This document shows, in pieces, positions 49,273-61,619 of a stretch of 64,000 nucleotides of DNA. The DNA is from Orthonyx spaldingii (Eukaryota; Chordata; Aves; Passeriformes; Orthonychidae), in contig VZTJ01004488.1 in assembly GCA_013397795.1 (NCBI GenBank), positions 372,001-436,000 of the forward strand, given 5' to 3'. Within the stretch, counting starts at the first letter, position 1. Every line of letters begins with the position of its first letter. The position numbers and the translations under genes are program-made. Below the pieces are notes generated by a model that saw nothing but the letters and a program-made list of their open reading frames with translations, ran no database searches and was not told the origin of the DNA.

Positions 49273-52200
49273 CAGCTTGCATTTGTGCTTCTCTGTGCAT
49301 ACTGACTTTCATCCAGCATTATGGAGCTCTTATCTGGGAATTTCAATGGAATACCATGATTCCCATGCTCTGCTTAACATACGGGTTTCAAGTTTGGAGT
49401 GATTCTTTGCTTGAAGGTTTGCTCATGGTTCTGCAGTAATTCTAAACTCTGCAAAGGCTAAAACAGATGCTTTACTCTTTGAGTGAAAGCTCTGCAGGTC
49501 TGCAGACTAAGTTAGCGACAGTTGATGAGCTCTTGATACAGGCAGTAGGTTTATATATGGATCATGATAAATCTTCCAACAATATAATACCACGTTCCAA
49601 AACTTTGGGCTCTGCATTAACTTTGCACTATTTTATTTTCAAAAAGACTTCTTGTATTCATTCTGCTCATAATTTTTACGGTTGGCATGGTAACTGCCTA
49701 AAAATGTGCTAGAGGCATTACAGCTCCAAGCTTTTCTTGTAGCCTATGATGCTTAATCAAAAAGTTTGCAATACATCCCAGTACTGTAAGTGGTAAAGCT
49801 AAAAATATTGCTCTCTTCAGAGCATAAACAACTGCATCATGCCTTCAGAAAGAGTTTGTGCTTACAATGAAATGGAAAAACACCAACACTCACCCCTTTA
49901 TCCATTTCTGCACTTCAGCAGCATGCAGCAGCCCTGGAGGTCTTGAATGTCTGGTATTGAGTAAATTTTTCCCTTACAGCACTCTATTCTTTTAAGATTG
50001 AGGTAAGTATGAAGGTTGAAAGAGTTTGCTCTCTTTAATATGTGACAAAGATCCTATTTAAAGCCATGATAGTGCAAATGCATACACACAGCGGGATTAT
50101 TCACAAAAGTGAATAGTAGCACTGAACTCATGGGGGTGACCTACAATAGTGGTAACCTCCATGTTCAGCTGGCTACAGAATTTATATATCATTCTTAACT
50201 GACTTAACTGAGTGGTATTGTAAATATTCAAGATTTATTAGAAGACACAGATTCAAACTCAAAGAAGGAAGATGGGGACAGTGAAACCATCACACCATGA
50301 TGCAGGAACATGTAATGCCAATGGAGAGCTGACCTGCACACAGCTGTCTTACAGCTAAATCTGCACCTGTCTGAAGGACGGGACCAGAACTAGGGCAATC
50401 GTAACCACCAGTTGTGTCAACATGGAACATTCCTTGCTAGAGTCAGATTCTTCTATTAATAAGAGGCATAAAGCAGTTCTACACTTTGCCTCAACACACA
50501 GGGGAAACACCTCCTCATAGGACCAAATGACGGCCCTCAGATGGCTTGTTTATGCTGGTGATGTGTGTAAGAATGCAGCCTATAGGGAATACACTCCTTT
50601 TTGGTACAATTGTATCTGGGTCTGTAAAACCAGGGGTTGCACCACAGTTTCTTTCTAGAAGATTACGATAGTCCAAGCCAATGGATGCTGAACTGGCACT
50701 CAGGCACTCAGTGTGAGGCCAGATGAACTCTAACACTTAAGCAAACATGGGCTCTTAGAAGGTGTGTGCATGAATTCTAGGGCAGTGTCCCAGCTGTGTA
50801 TCCTCTAGGACACAGCAAAGGGGATACAGCTATTTGCAGGGCCTGTTATCTCTCCTAAGATGCTGGTCTTCTTGTTCTCACTCCTTTTTCTGAAGATTTT
50901 CAAACGAGGATATTATGTCTACTCTCGTGTAGTACACTGATGACAGCAGTGGTAATGGTGGTGCAACTGATGCTGACCCTTAGATTTGCTGGAAATTCCT
51001 ATGCTGCAAAGCCTTACAATCTTAATATCTGGCAGTTTCAATGTTTTGATGGAAGTCAAAGGTGCTTAGAGCTTCTGAGAATCAGGTTTTTCAGTGACTT
51101 GGCTAATTTGCATTTGAAAACCTTGCTTTGAAAGGTCTGGCCACAACACTCTCTGTTGTACTTTAATGAGACTAGGAAAGGCTTTTTGACTGTCATGCAC
51201 AGCTCTAATGAGTGTATGTGTAAGCCTGTAATTTTTTTATTCCTAGTCTCAAGCAACCAACCAATTGCAACATAGGAAGGTAATTTTTGTGGTCCCAACT
51301 TTTTGGATGCAGTTACAGCTTCCTTCTCTGTACATCACCAACTTTTTGCAATCCCTTTGATAAGACAGGTGTAGAAGTTCCATCTTCCACAACCTGAAGT
51401 AAAGGTACATCCATGAGAATGTTTGTCTTGTGGAATATAAACATGTAAGCACTCAAAGCCTCCAGAGTGTGGAGGTTTACTTTTGTTAAGGAAACACAAT
51501 GTGCTTGTTTGCAAGAGAAACCTCCATTCAAACATATAAAAGGTAATTATTGTACCAGTGCAAGCTCAGTCTGTTCATACAGGACTGTAGGAATAGGCTC
51601 TTAAGTAGCATCCTATTCAATTTTTTAAAATTCTAGGTTTCTTTTAGTAACAACTTTTAGTTATTACTAAGTATTACATTTTCACAAGAAGGCATAATTC
51701 TGCTCTTCATTAAAGCTGCTGAAAAATATTATTTATTATTTCATGATTTTTTTTTTCTTTTTTTTTTCTGCTGTTCAATCTAATTTTCTAAAGAATAAGG
51801 GCTAAGGTAACCAAGATGCATTTACCTGTCCATCAGTCGTACTATCATTCTATCTGCATGACTTCACAAAGACATTTTGGATCTCTTGAAAAATTTCAGA
51901 GAAATAGAAATTTCAGAGTTATCACATTGCTAGAAGTGTTTTGAAAGTATGGAACTGCATAGGTTCCATATGATGATGCTATGATTGTAGCTGTTCCCAA
52001 TGGGAGTAAGGATGAAATATGAACTCCCTTGTAAACTCTGATTACACAATAGAGCATCCATAAAACAAAACAGAAGTGTCACAACCATTGCAAAAAAATT
52101 CATTGTGAGATTGTGCTTAGTTGATGCTGGAGAACCCATTTATCAGTTAGTGCCTCACTGGCATGGTTTCAATGAGCTGTAGCAAGGGTTGAAATTTCAG

Positions 52201-55089
52201 TGGAATTAATTAGAAAAGTTGTCCTCTATTTCCTGCTTATTGTTACAAAATATTCCATAATTTTGTAAAGATGCTAATTTTAGGTCCATTTTGGTTGTGT
52301 ACAACTTTGTTACATATTTCTGTTCCCTGAATGTGACAGACCTTGTTTAAGGAATTTGGTGTCTCCTGTAACTGCATGTGTTGGGAAAACCTCAACTTTT
52401 TCAGTACTCAGGTAGGTTGCCACCCAGTCCTAGGGAAACATAGGCACCACTCCAGCTTTGAGCTCCATCCAGGGCAAAGGTATGGCTGAACTGGAACTCT
52501 TGTATTTCTCTTGATGCTCCTGTGATTACCAGGACTTGTAACATCACTCAGTGGAAACCGTAAAAAAGGTACTAAAAAATCCCTTAACAATTAGGTCTTC
52601 TGAAATACAAGAGAATGTCTGTGAAGATATTTTCATAATTGTAAGCTTCTGCTCCTACTGGGAGAGACAACCTGTCAGTTTGTACAGAAGAGGGGACTAG
52701 GTGGGAGTTCTATTTTTTCCGATTTTGTCCAATTCACTTCAAAACCCCAAGTGTACAGTTAGGTACTTCTGACTCTTAAGACAGGCAAAGAATCACCTTA
52801 ATTACTGGTCAAATCTTACCAGGAAACTATTAAAATTATTTCAAGCCAATTTTAGAAATACTAATTAGAGAAAATGAAGGATAAACCTAGAAGAAGTGGC
52901 AATTTAGTGTTTTTATATATTAGAGTATTTTTAGATATTTTACCATTCCTTACTCTGTGTGAGCACTGTTTCACACAAATGAGATGTGCTATACTATTGA
53001 ATTGCTCTTAAAGCAGAGGAAATCCCAGCAGCTGCATGTTTAACAGAGAGGTTGAATTCAAGGTGGTCATTCCTCTGACTCAAATGAAACGAGATGGTGG
53101 CTTCCATGACAAGAAGAAAGGCAGTGATCCTACTTCCCTGGGACTCTGAGTGACCACCTAATCCTGAATAATTATAAGGCTGAATAATTATAGTTTTGGG
53201 ATGACAATTCTTTAAAATCACTGCCTTTCATTTGCATACACTTACAGTAAAACAAAAAAGCCAGGTTTTTCTAAGGATTAAACTGTTATACTTTGAATAC
53301 ATATTTTCCATTTAAAATGCAATTTTATATATATAATATTCAGGATACATTATCAAGGAGATTGCAAGGGTTATTTTAACTTCCTCTTTACTTTGCAACT
53401 CTCAGTGGCAATATTCAACTTAATTTATTTGATTCAACAGTTAAGACTTTCTGTTAAATGCTACCTGTGCTGCACCAGCCAAGAAAGCCTCTCTTCCTTT
53501 GATGGCTCTGATTCCCACAAGAGAACACGAGATACAAACAGCCCCAGACCTTGAAGACAGGTAACCATGTCTATCCTTAACAACATCAATGTGAAGTTAC
53601 ATATGTTAGCAAAATATGTGGATATAGGCCAGGGCAACATCAAGGGACATTTGCCAGGTCCTAATTGAGCAATAAGGCAGGGTGTAGACTCTGATCCCAT
53701 GCTTTGGTATGTTGCTAGGCAAAGGGCAAAAGCTCTGTACTATCACTCAACAAGGTGTGCTGTCATTGCACAATAACTCCGTCCTGTGCACCGGGATGAT
53801 TATAGAGTGCTATTTTCAGTGTGTAGAAGATACTTTATTTATGTGTATTTTATTCTGCTGACATGCAGAGGAAATAGCTGCTCGGTAAATGTCATGTTAT
53901 AGTAAGTGCATGGCCTATTTTTAGCTAGACAATAATGTGAAAGGTGCTGTTCTTTACAGGCCACTGTGGGAGTGCATGGTCTTGCATACAAAGGCTGGAT
54001 GGAAGACTTTAAAAAACCAATGCCTTGTTCCTGCTGTGAGCCGTGGGCATGCAGAATCCTACCTATGTGTGAGAGTGAGGAAAGAGGAATGCCTTGCTAC
54101 CTCTGAGACTAACAGGTATACCTATAGCAAAAAATTCCCAACACATTTTGTGAGGAAATCCAGGTTATGTAAAAAGATAACACTGCTCCTTGGAAACAAT
54201 TTCTCATAGGAAGCAGCATGAAATTGTTTTCAGCTTCACAGTTATCTTGTTTGTTTTGCTAATCCTCACAAAGATTAATAAAGGAATGATGAGACAACAG
54301 CAAACTGTAAGTACAGGAAGAGACTATTGCCTAAAGCATCTGGATATGATTATGTAAACACGATGTAGTAAGAAAGCTGAGAGATTTAACTTTCGAAATC
54401 TCCTTTATTCCCTTCTTAAAAAAGAGTCCTTTCAGAATATTTACCTTATTCCCCAAGTAGCCTTTAAGTTGTCAAAGCACTGCAATTTTCACTGCAAGTT
54501 CCTTGCTACTATTGATCAATCTACCCTAGATTTGATCTTTTATCCAAACTTTTCCTGGCATGTATTCTGGTATATGACCCTTTAATTTGAAAGAGATGTG
54601 CCATTAAATTTGAAGGGGACATTTTGTGTCTAACTGGTTTTACTCCTACCTACTGGTCAATACAAGAAATATTTTGAACTTTTAGTACATGGTATAGTTT
54701 CTTTGTCACTGAAACAGTGATCTCTTCTTTAAGGGCATGGAGTTGAATACTCTTCACTGTGAGCCAGGCTAGTCACACCCACCGACAACTTTGCTACTCA
54801 CTAAAATTCCTAAGAGATAAACTTTTTAAGAATACTGTTTTATCATATATAAATTTTAGCAATTTTAATATTAATTCTACTAGTTTTTAGTTTTTCCTCC
54901 CTTAGTAATTCCATTTTGTACAGGGTGCTAGCTGTGCAGGTTTATTTTTTTAGCCCTTTTGTTCAAAGGAATGACTTCAGTTTTATTAACTAATTACCCA
55001 AACTCTGTACTTTGTATAGAATTTATACTAAGCTCATTTTGACCTCTTTGCCGTTTTCTCTTCATAGATAATCATGCAAGAGACATTGA
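49273..55089. other. Non-coding stretch, no gene recognised
   Basis: No exon recognised; open frames stay under about 80 codons apart from a 90-codon frame at 53937-54209. T-rich runs occur near 51746-51768. A low-repeat part at 53740-53960 contains a MEF2-like site (53915-53924) and looks like possible regulatory DNA. Confidence 0.6.
53915..53924. promoter_or_regulatory. MEF2-like site
   Basis: CTATTTTTAG fits the MEF2 consensus YTAWWWWTAR exactly. It sits in a repeat-poor, AT-rich part. A single site in AT-rich DNA can be chance. Confidence 0.25.
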
Positions 55090-55600
55090 GAAAAATGCAG
55101 AGGAAAATCAACGCGTCAGCAACTTGAGCACTTTATTAAAGCAAGAGAAATATGCACCTTTACTGTCATTTTATACCTATCTGATATGTAGAATGACAGG
55201 AGAGTCCAGAAGGGAGAAGCGGGAATGGTTCCTGTCTGGGAGTTCTACAACACCCCCTGTAACATGCAGAAAGTCCTGCTTGGCCTCAGCAGCTCTTGGC
55301 AGAACGTGGTCACTGCAGAGGCCTCTTCAGCCATCTTAGGTCTCATATTTTGGTAGTACTAGGGTCAGCCAGATAGGTTTGTTTCATGGGGCCACCAGAA
55401 ATATTCCTCCAGTGACAGGAAAAAAAGAATTCTCTCTTTTGCTTTTTCTGCCGTTTAAGCATAGGGCTTAAAGAGCCATGAATGACACATGAGACCAAAC
55501 ACAGGCCCCGTTGTCTTTCTTTTTTTTTTTTTTTTTTTTTTTGTCCAAAGCACCATTTAAGCTGAAATTTTCCAAAAGGAAACACATAAAATGAGGCTGA
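55090..55600 (-). mobile_element. LTR-like segment (minus strand)
   Basis: Read on the minus strand this has the promoter/terminator order of a retroviral LTR. A G/C-balanced upstream part is followed by a TATA box GTATAAAA (plus-strand 55169-55176) and then, about 30 bases further, an AATAAA signal (55132-55137). A G/T-rich stretch comes next. I have a faint recollection of similar wording in avian interspersed repeats but cannot name a family. A 23-base T run (55520-55542, plus strand) lies near its 5' side. No retroviral coding sequence adjoins, so if real it is a solo LTR. Boundaries are guesses. Confidence 0.35.
55520..55542. repeat. 23-base T homopolymer
   Basis: Uninterrupted T run on the plus strand preceded by TCTTTC. 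It could be an old poly(A) tail of a minus-strand insertion, or simple slippage. Confidence 0.9.
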
Positions 55601-58600
55601 GACAGATGTCTGGCAGGGGTATTTTCAATTCAGTTTGTTGGAGTCTGATAAGGTTATAAACAACAAAAAACAACGTTCCCCTTGACTAACACAGTTAGTC
55701 AACCTTAACATCAGACAGTCAACTAACTTTGCTCATAATTGTAACAAGGAACTACCAACTGCCAGACTATTACATTTTTTCCCATAATATTAAGTTATAA
55801 TAGATAATTACAGGTATCAAGATGGGCAGCTGTTTCTTTGAATGAATATTGCTCTTTTTTTTTTATTTAGGTAAGATACCAAAAATGTTGAAAATGAGTA
55901 GTCATTCATTATATAAAGCAGCAGCTGAGCAGTAGGTGGGGGAATGGTTGCTTGTTCCTACTCCTAAGCAAACACACATACAGCTTCATTTTTTAAATTA
56001 ATTTTATTTTGATGGCAAAAAAAGGGATCTCTAATGACACAGAGTTTCAACTGGTAAATCTTCTTTGCAGTTTTTCTCTTTAATCTCTCAAAGCTGATGT
56101 AGTTCATTCCAATTGCCCACAGCATCAGCTTTATTCTCTTGAAAGAACTTGCTCTCTTTTTAGTTTTCCTTTAATGTTTTGAGCCCTTACCAGAAATGGT
56201 AATCTTCTTAAGGTGTTGGCAGGAGCCACATAATGCACCAAAACTAAAGCTCATATCTAATGAAGTATCCCATTATCAGGACCACCCAAGTGAGTCAGGT
56301 TTGTCACAGACACAGTATACTCCTTTATATGATTTTGTAGAATTAGAAAGGAAAGAAAATTTGGGGGGTTGATTAGTCAGGTTAGAAAAAGGTTATGAAG
56401 ATCACTCCACCTAAATAACAGCAGTCTTTCAGTTGTTTTCAAATACATTCAGGTCTATTTATTATCACAGCTAGCCAGTATATCAGGGTTATTTGATTTC
56501 ATGCAGATATTCTTGTTCTGGGTCCCACACCTTATGTTGAGGAACTTCCCTTGGTAATTTATAACCAACCATTTCCCAAACTCTTTCTGCAACCTGGCCC
56601 GGGATCCTATGGAGATAGAACCCCAGGGGAGCTGTGAGATGCTACTGCACCTCTTGGTTATAAACTTTCCCTCTGACCACGACTTTGCAAGCTGAAGCCT
56701 TGATGTACTGTAACACACTTCCAGGCTGAATCATGGAAACCTGTAGCTGTCACCCCACAATGGGATGGAGAGAGAGCAGAGCATCCCCCAGGAACTGGTC
56801 TGGGGATGGCTGGTCTGTCCTGCAGTAAGAGTCCAAAAACCAAGGGTGACTGTCAGCCTCACTGCTGGCTTCTCTCTGTGAAAGCCCAGAATGGGGATGG
56901 CTCTGGAAACTCTGAAGCATTTTGAGTGTTTCAGCACAGGTTGGGAGTTGCCCTTGTAGCACCTATTGAAAAAACAGCGGTTTGCACCACAAGAGTGGGA
57001 TGAGACATAGATACTTCAGCTAAGTCACCGTGCTTCCCAGCACAGTTCGAGGTGTTGACTGGTCCTGGAGTAGCTGGCATCCCACTTAGGGAAAGATCAC
57101 TTCTTTCACCATCTCGTACAGTAGTGATTATAATCTGCCCGATGAATCTTTCCTTTCCCGGAGCTGAAATTTCTGTGACTGACAGAAGATCATATTTGGA
57201 GGCTCCACTCTTCTGAAATTGGCTTATTCTGGAAGTCTGCCAGTGTCACGGCCTGGCAAAGTAGAGGGATCAGAATTACACTTTGCTATTCAGTCAGTCT
57301 TGTGAACTGTTGCATCACCACTGCAGGATGTTACAAGGTTTTGAGTTTAAGGGCCAGCTCTTTACTTTAGTCTTAGTATTGTTTTCAATAACTTCCACAT
57401 ACCTACAATCAGGAAAAAATATTCACTTCTCAAGTCTATTGCACTTTGAAAATGTAGAACTTCTCTGTTCAATAACCATTTGTCCATCTTAGCTGAGGAA
57501 GCCAGGAAAAAAAAAAAAAAACCGAACCCATGAAATCCCAGGAAATAACAGACTGGAGACCCACACAGAAAGATTAGGTGACAACAGTTATTCATTCATG
57601 CCTTGTGAGACAAATAAAACAACTTTACATTCATTTCCTCCCCACACCTCCACCCTTTTCTAAGGTTAACAGAAAGGATTCCTTTAGTACAAAAGTTATT
57701 TTAAGATCTTGAACAACTTAGAGATCTAACATCTTTTTCCATGTGTATAAATAACCCCACCTGTTGCAGTATCATATATATGTGATCATTAAAATAGATA
57801 CAAGTAAAAAATAGTAGTATACATTTCAATCTAAAAGTGATTCTAGGAACAAAGCAGACATGACACGCAGGCTTCTCCTCTTTCAAAGAGATAAAGGGGA
57901 TTCTCCAGTCTGAGGTGGATTTTCCAGAGTCAAAAACCTATCATACACTCATCAACATTTTAAAAGTTACTGGAAATTGAAATAAATAGAAATTTTCCTT
58001 GGCCAAGCTGTTGAAGTTCACAGACAATGCTGTCACTGCACATAGTAAGGGTTGCCAAAGTGGTGCCAAGGATGCATCAAATTTGTTTCAGCTTCACAAA
58101 TTTATGTGTCCCCTTTATACTGTTGCATGTGAAACAATCACAGTTCTCCAGGAGTTAACGAAGTGCTTGTCCCCCATTTTCCCATAGAGATCTGAGACAC
58201 AAACTGAGAAAGCTCTAAGTTATTTTGTGATAAAGTCAGCACAAAACACGAGAAGACGCAGCATCTGTGTCAAACTTTGCAGGCTGTTCCTAACTACAGA
58301 GGAACAGCCATACTGCAAATAAGAAAGAGATCTGAGACTAAGCTTCGTGCAAATTGTTCCCAGTGAACTACAAATCCATGGTGCAAAGGTGGTTATTTTT
58401 AAAGTTATATTTTGGCTTCTTTGTTTGGTGGTCATATGACATTTTCAGCACCTAGAAATGCTTTGCTTATGACAGTGTCTGAATGAAATGTTGTTACTGA
58501 CGTAACAATTATCTTCTCACCCCATAGCTTTCAAGTTATGACTTAATGTTGAGAAAACTGTGGGCTAAGTGAGTGAAATAACTTCAGTACCTTCAAAGGA

Positions 58601-59689
58601 TGTGGTTAGAATAGTCTGCAGGGGTGGGAAGAGAGTTTTCCTTTGCAGATGGTAGAGCAGCAACAACAGAGTGTCTTTCAATTGCTTCTGTATTGCAGCT
58701 CAGGGCTTTTAGCCCCTGTCTGCTGCACCCACACACGATCTGGTGCAGTCACTTAAAAAGCATACAGCAACCTCTCAGCTCAAGGAGTCCTTTCAAAGCA
58801 AGCTTCAGTCACTCAGGGGGCCAGCAATCTGTAGAGGCTGCTTTTTCTATCCCTGAGACAGAGGATCACATTGGCTCTGCTGCATTGGGACCACCCTATG
58901 CCCATGGTGGAGAAATAGGATTTGCTTTTCATTAATTCTGTTACTATAAAAAATTCCTGTAGGATATTCTGTAGTTAGAGCACTGAATCATTTCTGAAAC
59001 TTCCTATTCAAATATTTGTTTTATATGGCAATGGTATTAGTAATGTGCAAGTTTTATGCACTGCTATTTCCTCCCACACCCATTGAAAACTAACAAGAGC
59101 CAGCCTGTCAAAATAAGCATGTGAATTATAGATCAGCTATAACATGCTTCAAGTAGCCAGTGTTCCAGCCTAGGTGATACTATATAACCCTGCTTTCTCT
59201 GCTTGCAAAACTGCACAGTCTACAATTCACCAAAAAAAGCCTACAAACTGAAGTCTGGAATTATCCCATCTCATTGGAGATACTTAAATTCGGTGCTTAA
59301 CAATAGAGAATTTTCGCCTATTGTTGATGGAAAGAGACAGAAAACTTCCTTTTAACTCACCTGATATTTAACCTATCCTTAAGGAGGGCCATTGCTGGCT
59401 ACTGACAGAGCCCAAGATGACTGATTTCTGCTTAGGTGTTTCAGTTATATACTTCATTTCCAAGAAGAAAAGGAGACACTCTGAACCTCCAAAAAGCTTG
59501 CAGGAAGGCTGAGCTCACTCTTTCTAGTCTGACCTTTTTTTCACAGACTGTATCCCCTTGGAGGTGGGCTCTGGTATTACCCCGTGGTGCCAGCTGCTCT
59601 CAATACCAAACACCTAATACCTATACTGTCCTGTAGGCATTATTCAAAATGATCAGGAAATGGGAGTAAGTAATGTGCCTGCAATGTTT
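55601..59689. other. Non-coding stretch, no gene recognised
   Basis: No exon recognised. Contains T-rich 55854-55865, an A run at 57507-57521 and an 8-bp inverted repeat AACAATAG/CTATTGTT (59299-59306 and 59318-59325). The 103-codon plus frame at 58624-58935 has no family resemblance. Confidence 0.6.
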
Positions 59690-60645
59690 GCTCATACAGG
59701 GTAATAAAAAGGAAAACTGACTCTGAGGAGCTGCATGGAGGTCTTATGTTACAGAATGACTGGGTAAAAAAAGGGCAGAGGAAATCCAGCATAGATAAAT
59801 GCAAGGCAGTTCACAAGAGGGGAAATAACCTGAACTGCATGACCGAACAACGGGCTCTGATCATGGAGGGGATACAGAAACATTGGAGTCATTAATACAG
59901 CCATAGGCACAGACTGTCACATTCAGCATAGCAATTAGTAGTGATCAGAAATGCAGTAAGTCAGTATCAACAATTATTAGAAAGAAATACAGAACAAACA
60001 GTGTGTCACTATAAATCCATAGAGCTGCTGTATCCAGAATATTGAGTAGGATTCCGTTTTCCCATCCCAAAGGGTATAGCAGAAGCAAAAAAGGAACAGT
60101 GAAATGAGATCTTTTATAAAAGGAATTATTAACCAGAGTGAGATTTTTCAGCTGGAAAAAGCAATGGGATATAATACAGAGCCTATAAAATAATGAATGA
60201 CAGGAAGAAAGTAAGTACAGAATTACTGTTTGCTGTTTTTTCTAACACAGTAACAAGGGGGTATCAAATGAAATTAGGATGTTTGAATGACACAAGTTCA
60301 AACAAAGAGTTACTTCTTCATAGATACAATTAAGTTAAGGAATGCCTGGCCACAGGACACTGCAGTTGCTAACAGCACATGAGGGCTCAAAAGCAAATCA
60401 GGATTTGCTGTAGAGAAATCCACTGATGGCTATCAAATAGAAAGGTACTGCTCCTGGTTCAGCAAGTAAATGGGCTGCAAGTGACTGCGAGAGGAGTTGG
60501 AGAGACCAACCACTCTGAGGCTGTGCCATTACATGCTTGCACTCTGCTTGTCCTCTGCCATGGACATTCGCTGTTGCTCAGTGTGTGAGAGAAGACATTG
60601 AATGACAAGGACCACTGGTCTGGCTTTGTAAGGTCATTTTATGGT
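59690..60645 (+). mobile_element. Ancient CR1-superfamily LINE, 3' half with preserved 3' end
   Basis: The plus strand follows the C-terminal coding and 3' UTR part of an old archosaur/turtle-type CR1 LINE. The matching blocks, in order, are 'atccagcatagataaatgcaagg', 'gtgtcactataaatccata', 'taacaagggggtatcaaatgaaatta', 'caaagagttacttcttcata' and 'atgcctggccacaggac'. The characteristic end 'ggaccactggtctggc...aaggtcattttatg' lies at about 60609-60643. The reverse-transcriptase part is missing (5' truncation), and small indels remove any open frame. This implies an insertion older than the avian-specific CR1 copies in this window. Confidence 0.7.
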
Positions 60646-61619
60646 TTTAGTGTACCTACAAAACTCCTGTGCTTGAAGAGAAGAAAAGCTCATTTTAAGT
60701 AAGATCATATATCTTTTTGTCTGGTCAATGTCATCACTTAAGTAAATGGAGGGTAAAAAAATGCTCATGGAAATCCAAACAGGAAGCACTTTGCAAACAA
60801 AGAGGTACAGGCTGGTGCCTGCAGAGCTGCTACTCTTCATGCTCCATGGGACCTGAAAGAGACCTCTGCTACATTCAGCCAGAGCACAGATGCAAAAGGA
60901 CAATGAAATGATCTGGTTTTTTTTTCTTTCTTCTCCCGATAGGGGCGGATCTGATGCTTATCGTTTGAAGACTGTGACACACCTGGGCAGCAGCAGCACA
61001 GAACTGCCAGAATCATGACAGTAACTCTCTCCGGCTAATGTTCTGATGATACCCAGGCCAGCACTCAAGGAAAACTCTCTGATTTTAGCGCTCTCACAGA
61101 CTTCAGTCTTCAGTGCCAACAGCATGGTTACACTGATAGTGCAGCATGAAGCAAGGCTTTGTTCCAAACAACACAGAATTGGCTCATCTAACCAGCCCTA
61201 CCTCTGGGTGTAGGGTGACCTTCACGATTAGCCTTTTAAAAGCCTTTCACTATATATGGCACTTTCAGTCTTGGCAAGATAAATCTGAAGAGGGAGCAAA
61301 GGGATGTCTCATGATGCAAGTACTAAGGCATTCTTGGATTTTCAAGAAAAAATACACAAGACAACTTCCTGACTCAAAGAGAGCTGTATCTGGCATGGGA
61401 AACTTCTACATTAGACCTCATCCTGACAGGGAAGTATTAATCACAAAATTTAGAGTTTATTTAGGTGGAAGTCATAATGACTTTGTTGCAATGACTTTGT
61501 TTTCTGTGCTTTTAAAATGCATTTTATGTTTTACATGCAAGTAGGATAAAGTCCTAACCAGTAAAATTTATACCATTGCCCTGAAAGATGCTGTTCTAAA
61601 AAGCTAAAAAAATTTAAGA
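60646..61619. other. Spacer between two LINE copies, no gene recognised
   Basis: The stretch contains a 132-codon ATG frame (61146-61544, plus) with no recognisable domain or repeat match. It may be chance. No RNA gene or simple repeat of note. Confidence 0.5.

Noticed and set aside
61146..61544. 132-codon ATG frame between two LINE copies
   Set aside because: It does not match CR1 ORF1 or ORF2 motifs or any other family that I recognise; likely chance.
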